Assembly: GCA_031266295.1 (NCBI GenBank)
Contig: JAISBH010000314.1
Coordinates: forward strand, 1 to 6,987
From: Oscillospiraceae bacterium
GTDB lineage: Bacteria; Bacillota; Clostridia; Christensenellales; Aristaeellaceae
Direction: 5' to 3'
Length of the DNA stretch: 6,987 bases
The translations under genes and the position numbers were made by a program. Positions 1 to 5,352 of the stretch are shown one piece after another. The notes under the pieces are model-generated. The model ran no database searches. It was not told where the DNA came from and saw nothing but the letters and a program-made list of their open reading frames with translations. Each line of letters starts with the position of its first letter. Within the stretch, counting starts at the first letter, position 1.

Positions 1-101
1 GATCTTGCAGATAACCACAATATGTGCCGACATTTTTATATAGCAGCACAAGATGTAGCGGAATTATTTTCCAAGTTGAGACTTTTTCAGTGCCCTCTCG
101 G

Positions 102-121
102 GGGGAAGGGGGGCGTTCCCC
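102..121. repeat. G-run hairpin
   Basis: Two runs of six G (100-105 and 108-113) are separated by AA. GGGGAA (102-107) can pair with TTCCCC (116-121) around an 8-nt loop. On the operon strand this is a C-rich stretch well past the last gene. I see no T-run that would make it a terminator. Confidence 0.4.
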
Positions 122-131
122 GTTCCAATCC

Positions 132-194
132 TGCGCCCCGCCAGTGAAAATGGTGTAGGGTAGTTGACAACTCACGTCATAGTGGCGGGGCGCA
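132..194. repeat. GC-rich 12-bp perfect inverted repeat
   Basis: The arms TGCGCCCCGCCA (132-143) and TGGCGGGGCGCA (183-194) enclose 39 nt, which contain a smaller near-palindrome (AGTTGACAACT, 162-172). The stem would be very stable in RNA from either strand, and no T-run follows on either side. It could be a small-RNA stem, a dispersed palindromic element or part of a 3' region. Confidence 0.6.
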
Positions 195-210
195 AGTAAC
201 TTAAAGCGCA

Positions 211-228
211 TTCGATCCGGAGATCGAA
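211..228. repeat. 7-bp inverted repeat with 4-nt loop
   Basis: TTCGATC (211-217) and GATCGAA (222-228) form a tight hairpin with loop CGGA. CGC (207-209) and GCG (231-233) can extend it across a small internal loop. It lies between the 132-194 stem and the plus-strand terminator, adding to the impression of a folded RNA. Confidence 0.5.
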
Positions 229-276
229 CAGCGTCCCGCCGCAGCGGACAGCCGGTGGCAGCGAAGCGCAATCTGC

Positions 277-312
277 CCTGTACGATTGCGTAAACGCGTA
301 CAGGTTGTTTTA
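277..312 (+). terminator. Candidate intrinsic terminator, plus strand
   Basis: The 8-bp arms CCTGTACG (277-284) and CGTACAGG (297-304) enclose a 12-nt loop and are followed by TTGTTTTA. This is the only strong hairpin plus T-rich run I find in the flank, and it faces the end of the operon. No plus-strand gene is seen before it, so it would end a transcript from left of the window or a small RNA starting inside it. Confidence 0.5.
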
Positions 313-366
313 TGTGTATAGCGTGTAATGCACGTCTTCGTAGGATTAACCCTTACGCGTTTACGC
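288..366. repeat. 13-bp perfect inverted repeat, 53-nt spacing
   Basis: The arms are GCGTAAACGCGTA (288-300) and TACGCGTTTACGC (354-366). The left arm overlaps the candidate terminator hairpin. The right arm overlaps ACGCTATA (363-370), which itself pairs with TATAGCGT (317-324), so several folds compete. Paired operator-like sites or RNA pairing are both possible. Confidence 0.6.
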
Positions 367-370
367 TATA

Positions 371-410
371 GTGCGCCCTCTTTGCCGCAGCAACGACAGA
401 GAGGGCGCAC
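371..410 (-). terminator. Stem-loop downstream of the operon, no U-tract
   Basis: The perfect 11-bp arms GTGCGCCCTCT (371-381) and AGAGGGCGCAC (400-410) flank an 18-nt loop, 30 nt past the solute-binding protein stop. The position suits a 3'-end stem-loop for the operon mRNA. Neither strand has a T-run after the stem, so it may act as an RNA-stabilising or Rho-linked end and not as a classic intrinsic terminator. Confidence 0.5.
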
Positions 411-420
411 GCCGCTAAGC

Positions 421-445
421 TTACCTTACATTACCTTAACTTACT
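421..445 (-). repeat. Degenerate TTACC pentanucleotide repeat, five units, holding the last stop
   Basis: The plus-strand units are TTACC, TTACA, TTACC, TTAAC and TTACT. On the coding strand each unit supplies a TAA, and the 5-nt period cycles them through all three frames. The first TAA is the stop of the solute-binding protein. The copies are imperfect, so chance cannot be excluded. Confidence 0.55.
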
Positions 446-1895
446 TATACACCGTCTTCAATGCGTTCTCCATAGGCTGCTTGAACGTCTCCTGGAACTG
501 CGCCGGGGTCATGTCGCCGGTCATAATGTCCGACAGGCCGAAGTTCTGGGTATCCGATGCGGCCAAGGACGTCATGCTCTCCCACGGATCGAAGCTGACC
601 GACCGCGCCATCATGTGATTCAGCCGAATATTGTTTTCGGCCAGTACCTCGTCGCCGTGAGCGCATGTGATCAAGATCTCATCGTTCCACGTCAGCGGCA
701 GATCATCCGGATCGAGCACGTCATACTGCTTCGTGTTCTCGAAATCGCCGCCGTACCAGTTGGTCAAATCCCTCCACGCGGCGTATACCAGCGCCGGATC
801 CTCCACACCCTTCGGAATCACGTAGTAATTGCCGTTGACCGTGTTATGGGTGTTCGTCTCCTGATTGCCGCTAGGCCCAACAGGATACGGAACCACACCT
901 ATCTCGAAGTTCAGCGGATGATCCATACCGCCGCCGCTGCCCGCGCTGCCGCTGTCGTTGAGTATCCAGTTCGCGGCGGTAAAGAACGCCGCACTGCCGT
1001 CGCTGTAATAATTGTTCGACGCCCAATCCTCTGTATTCCACGGTCTTGCTATCTTTAGATCCTGATACATTTGCTTGAACAGATCTAGAGCCTCTCCCGT
1101 GGCGGCGCTCATCAGCCCGCCTTCAGGGGTGGCCGCGATCTGAGCGCCGTTTGAGCGCAGGAATCCGTTCAGGTGGTTCGTCCAGAATCCGGTGAAGCCA
1201 TATACCGGCGGATTCGCGGTCAGGTCGGTAAGCTTCGCGCAATAATCCAGGAACACGTTCCACGTCCACTCGCCTCGATCCCATAGATCCTGCGGATTCT
1301 CAAGCCCCTTGGACTGCAGCAGCGTCCAGTTGAATCCCAGCATATATACCGTAGCGCTCTCGACATAGTCCTGCCACATATATGTTTTATCCTGCGACGG
1401 GAACTTCAGTCCCTGGAATATCTGCTGGGTGGTGAACACATCGTCATCCGGCAGCGTGATATCATCCAGCGCGTAGACATACTCGTTCAGCGCATAGGTC
1501 ATCGCGAAGTTGATATCCACCTCATAAATGTCGGCCTCTGGCCTCCCGGACAGTATACCCTCGTCGATGCTGATCTGCGCGCCCTCAAACGTAGTGCGCA
1601 CAACCTCGAACCTGACGTTGTACTTTTCCTCGATCTCCTTGAGCCGTCCGTACCGCACCTCGTAGCTCTCGGGGCTGGTGAAGTATCCGTCCAGATCCTC
1701 CAACTCCATCCCGCTGAAATACGGATACGCGCGGTCATACCATCCGGCGACGCGGATCACCCGCGCGCCTCCATCATACTTGCCCTGTCCGGCGGTGCCC
1801 AACGGCGCGCCCGGCACATCCACTACCGACGCAAAAGCCGCGGACGTCATAGCCAGCACTAGCAGCAGCGCGATAAACAGTGTCGCTCTCTTCAT
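441..1895 (-). CDS. Extracellular solute-binding protein, family 1 (sugar ABC importer)
   Basis: This 484-residue protein captures the substrate and delivers it to the two permeases upstream. Residues 1-22 are a Sec signal peptide (MKRATLF, hydrophobic core, AFA before Ser23). No cysteine follows, so it is not a lipoprotein, unusual for a Gram-positive binding protein. Family-1 features include a beta-alpha opening (VIRVAGWYD, about 46-54), the acidic ADIYEVD segment, RGEWTWNVFLDYCAKLT (about 205-221), IGVVPYPVGP (about 331-340) and NGNYYVIPKGVEDP (about 352-365). Many tryptophan and tyrosine residues fit sugar stacking, but the ligand is not determinable. AGGAGGT (1901-1907) lies five bases before the ATG, a strong site suited to a protein made in excess over the permeases. 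It is the last gene, and its TAA is part of a pentanucleotide repeat. Confidence 0.93.
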   Translation of the reverse strand: MKRATLFIALLLVLAMTSAAFASVVDVPGAPLGTAGQGKYDGGARVIRVAGWYDRAYPYFSGMELEDLDGYFTSPESYEVRYGRLKEIEEKYNVRFEVVRTTFEGAQISIDEGILSGRPEADIYEVDINFAMTYALNEYVYALDDITLPDDDVFTTQQIFQGLKFPSQDKTYMWQDYVESATVYMLGFNWTLLQSKGLENPQDLWDRGEWTWNVFLDYCAKLTDLTANPPVYGFTGFWTNHLNGFLRSNGAQIAATPEGGLMSAATGEALDLFKQMYQDLKIARPWNTEDWASNNYYSDGSAAFFTAANWILNDSGSAGSGGGMDHPLNFEIGVVPYPVGPSGNQETNTHNTVNGNYYVIPKGVEDPALVYAAWRDLTNWYGGDFENTKQYDVLDPDDLPLTWNDEILITCAHGDEVLAENNIRLNHMMARSVSFDPWESMTSLAASDTQNFGLSDIMTGDMTPAQFQETFKQPMENALKTVYK

Positions 1896-1900
1896 GTTGA

Positions 1901-1907
1901 ACCTCCT
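1901..1907 (-). promoter_or_regulatory. Shine-Dalgarno of the solute-binding protein
   Basis: A full AGGAGGT lies in the 13-nt gap after the repeat-protein stop (TAA, 1909-1911), five bases before the ATG at 1895. It is the closest match to consensus in the operon. Confidence 0.85.
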
Positions 1908-1908
1908 G

Positions 1909-3351
1909 TTATTTCAGTATCAGCGAGATGCCAGTGATCGTATCCACTCCATCCCAGCAGCCGAAGCCCAGGTTCTGCACCTCGGTGACCTGATCCATGT
2001 CGTCCAGATACAGCTTAAGCGACTTGCCCGGCTCCAACTCCACCAGCGGATCATCAAGCGTTATCTCACGCCAGCCTTGTTCAGCCGGACCGCCGACCAC
2101 CTGGACGACGAACTTCGACCCGCCAGGGTTGGTCTCGATGGGGCTGGATCCGTCCTCACTCGGCGTAAACTCGACCAGCAGCGCGGCCGCGCTTTGCCAT
2201 ATTTCAAGCGGCACGCCCGATGAGTTATAGTTGATCCACCCCGCCTCGAACGGAACCTCGCCCAGTTCATATAGCTTCGCCTCAGTCTTGACCCGCAGGT
2301 ATATGCGCGTTATAGTATCCGCGCCGTCCCACGCGCCGTAGCCCAGGTTCTGCACCTCGGCGACCTGATCCATATCGTCCAGCGTCAGCGTGAGCGACTG
2401 GCCCTCGACACGCTCGACCAGCGGATCGTTGTTGGGTATCTCGCGCCAACCCTGCTCGGCCGGACCGCCAAGCACCTGCACAACGAACTTGCCGGCGTCT
2501 ACATTGGTGTCGATCGGGCTGGATCCGTCCTCGTTCGGTGCGTACTCCACTACCAGTGCGACCGCACGGTTCCACACGTCCAGCGGGATATCGGTTGAGT
2601 TGTAATTAATCCATCCGCTCTCAAACGGCGCAGCGCCCAGCGCATACTCCTCGGTGGGGGTATTATCCTCGGCGGGAGCGTCGTAACCCTCCGGGAAGTC
2701 CTCGCCCGCTTCCGGGTTGACGGGCAGCGCATTCCCGTCAGCATCCAGGAACTTCAGGCCCAGGATATACAGATCGTTCTTTCCCGTATACGAGGAGCCG
2801 TCGTCCTGGGTGGGCTGGATTACCAGGTAGTTGTTCGCGCCAGCGGCGAACGGACTCGCCACCTTCACGTATATATCCTTTGGGTTGCTCTCCGGCGTCT
2901 GCACGCCAAACTTGGATGTGGATTCCGTCAGCGCCGTCGGATCCTCCCCGGTGTACGCGTATACCGTGCCCGTCATCGGCCAGAACTTATCGTCCGTGCT
3001 TTTTAGTCCCAGCTTGATCACGACTGTCGATACATTGGGCAAATCCTCCGGCGATAGCAGACCCGACGCCGATATGCCTATGAACGGCGTCTTAGCGCCT
3101 TGCGCGGCTATCTTCACTGCGGGCTGACCGTCGAAGTCGTCCAGTTCCAGCGAGAAATCCCCGCTCGTGCCCCTGCGTGCCCGATCCAGACGCAGGAACC
3201 CCGTGTTCCCATTACTAAAATCGACGGTCGTAACGGCCACTTTGACCAGCGCGTCCGGCTGCCCCGCCCCATCGGCGACCGCGAAGCCGCTCACCGCCAG
3301 CATCATAACCAACGCCAGCGCGAGGCAGGCTCGTCCAAATCCCTTGCTCAT
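1909..3351 (-). CDS. Secreted protein with two 119-residue tandem repeats
   Basis: I do not recognise a named family. The 480-residue product starts with a signal peptide (MSKGFGR, a hydrophobic core, then AVA cut before Asp27) and has no lipobox. The frame extends to an ATG at 3384, but the ATG at 3351 is preferred: it has AAGGAGGG ten bases upstream and puts the signal peptide at the N-terminus. Residues about 27-215 form a beta-rich region, and an acidic, proline-containing linker follows (about 215-235). Residues 237-355 and 362-480 align without gaps and share 80 of 119 residues. Conserved blocks include GWINYNS, EDGSSPI, KFVVQV, GGPAEQGWREI, LDDMDQV and EVQNLG. The aromatic-rich beta pattern and the place between transporter genes suggest an extracellular carbohydrate-binding role, which is inference. 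There is no visible anchor, sortase motif or transmembrane helix after the signal peptide. The binding-protein gene follows 13 nt later. Confidence 0.85.
   Translation of the reverse strand: MSKGFGRACLALALVMMLAVSGFAVADGAGQPDALVKVAVTTVDFSNGNTGFLRLDRARRGTSGDFSLELDDFDGQPAVKIAAQGAKTPFIGISASGLLSPEDLPNVSTVVIKLGLKSTDDKFWPMTGTVYAYTGEDPTALTESTSKFGVQTPESNPKDIYVKVASPFAAGANNYLVIQPTQDDGSSYTGKNDLYILGLKFLDADGNALPVNPEAGEDFPEGYDAPAEDNTPTEEYALGAAPFESGWINYNSTDIPLDVWNRAVALVVEYAPNEDGSSPIDTNVDAGKFVVQVLGGPAEQGWREIPNNDPLVERVEGQSLTLTLDDMDQVAEVQNLGYGAWDGADTITRIYLRVKTEAKLYELGEVPFEAGWINYNSSGVPLEIWQSAAALLVEFTPSEDGSSPIETNPGGSKFVVQVVGGPAEQGWREITLDDPLVELEPGKSLKLYLDDMDQVTEVQNLGFGCWDGVDTITGISLILK
1912..2268 (-). repeat. Second copy of the in-gene tandem repeat (119 codons)
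   Basis: This stretch encodes residues 362-480 of the secreted protein. It aligns without gaps to the copy at 2287-2643, with 80 of 119 residues identical by hand count. The DNA is also similar, for example in the stretches encoding LDDMDQV and GGPAEQGWREI. It runs to the last residue of the protein. Confidence 0.9.
2287..2643 (-). repeat. First copy of the in-gene tandem repeat (119 codons)
   Basis: This stretch encodes residues 237-355. It is separated from the second copy by only six residues (TEAKLY). Differences between copies are mostly conservative (D/E, I/V, Y/F), which points to an internal duplication kept under selection as two working domains. Confidence 0.9.
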
Positions 3352-3374
3352 AAACGCAGTACCCTCCTTCGTTT
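3352..3374 (-). promoter_or_regulatory. Shine-Dalgarno deciding the start of the repeat protein
   Basis: AAGGAGGG (3362-3369 on the complement) lies ten bases before the ATG at 3351. The alternative ATG at 3384 has only a weak GGAT upstream and would put 11 polar residues (MWNKTKEGTAF) before the signal peptide. The site therefore favours the shorter protein. Confidence 0.75.
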
Positions 3375-3426
3375 TGTTCCACATAGCCCGATCCTATAAC
3401 CCAGTCCCGTATTGCGGCACACCCTG

Positions 3427-4377
3427 TCATCCAACAATACCGCTGCGCTCCACCCCCTCTATAAACCGCCGCTGCAATATAACATACAATACCAGCAACG
3501 GCACGATCGCCAGCATGACGCCCGCGTAAAGGTACAGCGTCGTCAGCGACGGGTCGCGGAGCTGATACAGGTTAGATACGCTCGCCTGCAGTCCAGAGAT
3601 CTGCTTGCTTAGTACGATCCTCGGACTGATCGAGAACAGCTGCGCGTAGAACTTATCGTTGAACTGCCATACCACCGAGAATATCAGCACGGTTAACGCC
3701 GACGGGATCGCGTTGGGCAGCATCACGCGCAGGTAGGTATAGAACGCGCCGGCGCCGTCGATCTCCGCCGCCTCCTCTATCTCCTTGGGCAATCCCCTGA
3801 AGAACTGGGTGAATATGTATATGTACAGTCCCGACCTCAGTCCCGCGCCGAATACCGTCATGATGTACATAGGCCACGGCGAGGCGAGCAAGTTCGGTGG
3901 CGTCAGCCCCAGACGCGTGACAATCCCTAGCGGATCGAACCGCTGGAACAGCATATACAGCGGCAGCATGATCACATGCGACGGCATCACGATCATGATG
4001 ATCAGACACCCGAACAGCAGCCCCTTCAGCGGAAATCTGAACCGCGCGAACCCATACCCAACCATCGAGCACACAATAGCCTGTATAACCGCCAATCCAC
4101 CCACGAACAGCAGGTTGCGCGGCAGTACGCTGGCGTAGCTCATCACCTTCAAGGCCACTTGATACCGCTCCAGCGTGGGGGTCTGCGGGATCATGTAGAC
4201 CATCGGATTAAACTGATCTGTGTTCGAGAAAAACGACCGCGCCGCAACCCCGAGCAAGGGGCTGACGATCACGTATGACACGCCGATGATCAACGCCCAT
4301 CTCAGCAGCGCCAGCAACCATGACTTTGTCCCTGATATGATACGTCCGCGAGTATTGCGCGACGTTTCGCTTCGCAT
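3427..4377 (-). CDS. Carbohydrate ABC transporter permease, MalG type (CUT1)
   Basis: This is a 316-residue second membrane subunit of the importer. It has six hydrophobic segments, starting with LLALLRWALIIGVSYVIVSP. The EAA loop (LPKEIEEAAEIDGAG, then RVMLPNAIPS) lies at about 195-225, and the C-terminus LQRRFIEGVERSGIVG is characteristic of MalG/YtcP/LplC-like permeases. The frame also allows a GTG start at 4386, three codons upstream. I prefer the ATG at 4377 because AGGCGGT (4385-4391) sits seven bases before it, whereas that GTG would lie inside this Shine-Dalgarno. The Shine-Dalgarno overlaps the TAG stop of the preceding permease, so the two subunits are probably coupled in translation. 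It should form a heterodimer with that permease and receive substrate from the binding protein at 441-1895. Confidence 0.93.
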   Translation of the reverse strand: MRSETSRNTRGRIISGTKSWLLALLRWALIIGVSYVIVSPLLGVAARSFFSNTDQFNPMVYMIPQTPTLERYQVALKVMSYASVLPRNLLFVGGLAVIQAIVCSMVGYGFARFRFPLKGLLFGCLIIMIVMPSHVIMLPLYMLFQRFDPLGIVTRLGLTPPNLLASPWPMYIMTVFGAGLRSGLYIYIFTQFFRGLPKEIEEAAEIDGAGAFYTYLRVMLPNAIPSALTVLIFSVVWQFNDKFYAQLFSISPRIVLSKQISGLQASVSNLYQLRDPSLTTLYLYAGVMLAIVPLLVLYVILQRRFIEGVERSGIVG

Positions 4378-4384
4378 TACCGTC

Positions 4385-4391
4385 ACCGCCT
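4385..4391 (-). promoter_or_regulatory. Shine-Dalgarno of permease 2, overlapping the permease 1 stop
   Basis: AGGCGGT begins within the TAG stop (4390-4392) of permease 1 and ends seven bases before the ATG at 4377. It contains the GTG that would otherwise be read as a start at 4386. This arrangement suggests coupled translation of the two permease subunits. Confidence 0.65.
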
Positions 4392-5352
4392 AATTCTGGT
4401 AAAACGCGCGTTTCGATACAATCCCGCTGGCGGTCATCAATATCCCGCATAGCGCGATCATGCTCACCAGACTGAACGCAGAACCCAAGCCGTATTGCTT
4501 AGCCGCGCCGAATATCGTGTCGTACGACAGGCTGATCACATCGCTGGATACAAACGAATCCACCAGCGTATACACCATGTTCGTCACGATCAGAGGCGAC
4601 ACCATTGGGAATGTGATCTTCCAGAACGCCTCGTATGCCGTCGCGCCCTCAATCCTGGCCACCTCGTACAGCGCGGGTGAGATTGACTGCAGCGCGGCCA
4701 AAAATATCACTATCTGAACCCCGCTGGATGTGATGATCGAGTTGATCCGCGACACCGCGCCCACTATGTAATTAAGCGCTGCGCGGGGCATACCCAGACT
4801 ACCCAGCATATCCACGTAGTACGACACATTGACGCCGCCGCCCGCCGCATTCATCACAGTCGCCGATGCTGGCGACGTTCCGCCCAGCAGCAGTGCGCGC
4901 GCCATATCCAGCGCGTCCGATATGGCCGGGGCGTTCAATAGCACGGGCAGGAAGAATATCGCCCGCGCGGCAGTCCGTCCCCTGAAACGCTGATTCAGCA
5001 GTATCGCCATGAACAGGCTGAAGAATAGTATCAGCGGCACGTCCAGCAGCATGTTCCCGACCGAACTGGTTAACACCTGCTTGAACGTCGCGTGTTCCCT
5101 GAACGCGTATATGTAATGCTTCAGCCCGGAGAACGCGAGGGTATAGCCGCCGTCCGGTTTCAGCGACAGGTCCGACAGGCTGAACTCCAGCGTCAGAAGC
5201 AGGCCGCGTGCGTAGAACGCGATGAACCCCACTATGAACGGCGACACGAACGCCAGCCCCACCCATGCCCTGCGTGCGGAGAGAGGCAGTCGCCTCTTCA
5301 GTCTGCGATTCGGTATACGCCCGACGGCGCCCTTGCCTGTACTGGCCGTCAT
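4390..5352 (-). CDS. Sugar ABC transporter permease, LplB/MalF type (CUT1)
   Basis: This is a 320-residue inner-membrane permease of a carbohydrate importer. A basic N-terminus (RRLKRR around 17-22) precedes the first membrane segment (about 29-50). Further hydrophobic segments lie near 95-118, 128-150, 205-225, 250-270 and 290-312, giving six in all. The cytoplasmic EAA loop that docks on the ATPase is at about 226-250 (ALYEVARIEGA, then KITFPM). The stretch between segments 3 and 4 is about 15-20 residues longer than I expect from UgpA-like permeases and contains LNYIVGAVSRINS, which I associate with the DUF5696-linked permease subgroup. The ATG is supported by AAAGGAGGG six bases upstream. 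The start overlaps the preceding gene by 4 nt, suggesting translational coupling, and the gene ends in TAG. Its expected partner is the permease directly downstream. No ATPase gene is in the window. Confidence 0.93.
   Translation of the reverse strand: MTASTGKGAVGRIPNRRLKRRLPLSARRAWVGLAFVSPFIVGFIAFYARGLLLTLEFSLSDLSLKPDGGYTLAFSGLKHYIYAFREHATFKQVLTSSVGNMLLDVPLILFFSLFMAILLNQRFRGRTAARAIFFLPVLLNAPAISDALDMARALLLGGTSPASATVMNAAGGGVNVSYYVDMLGSLGMPRAALNYIVGAVSRINSIITSSGVQIVIFLAALQSISPALYEVARIEGATAYEAFWKITFPMVSPLIVTNMVYTLVDSFVSSDVISLSYDTIFGAAKQYGLGSAFSLVSMIALCGILMTASGIVSKRAFYQN

Larger units (their letters stand above)
1..440. other. Non-coding flank downstream of the operon, rich in inverted repeats
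   Basis: No credible gene is seen on either strand. Positions 1-90 are more AT-rich and otherwise featureless. Positions 100-410 contain at least six inverted repeats, several sharing bases. A plus-strand structured RNA ending near 312, or simply convergent 3' ends, would both explain this. I did not recognise a known RNA family (tRNA, 4.5S/SRP, tmRNA or RNase P). Confidence 0.6.

Noticed and set aside
22..38. Short hairpin ATGT/ACAT followed by TTTTAT on the plus strand
   Set aside because: A four-base AT-rich stem is too weak to call a terminator.
164..169. TTGACA resembling a -35 box on the plus strand
   Set aside because: About 17 bases later the sequence is GC-rich (GGCGGGG) with no -10-like hexamer, and the motif is part of the AGTTGACAACT palindrome.
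328..618. Plus-strand frame of 96 residues
   Set aside because: It runs through the 371-410 stem and antisense to the binding-protein 3' end, has no Shine-Dalgarno, and has no recognisable protein sequence.
1678..2223. Plus-strand frame of 181 residues
   Set aside because: It is antisense to two well-supported genes and crosses their junction. Its composition is that of a shadow frame.
1912..2643. Direct DNA repeats as a possible mobile element or CRISPR
   Set aside because: The repeat is in frame, codon-aligned and conserved at protein level within one gene. There are only two copies and no spacers, so it is a domain duplication.
3385..3426. Possible internal promoter in the 75-nt gap before the repeat protein
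   Set aside because: A TATAGGAT-like stretch is present, but no -35 box lies at a workable distance, so I do not claim a promoter.
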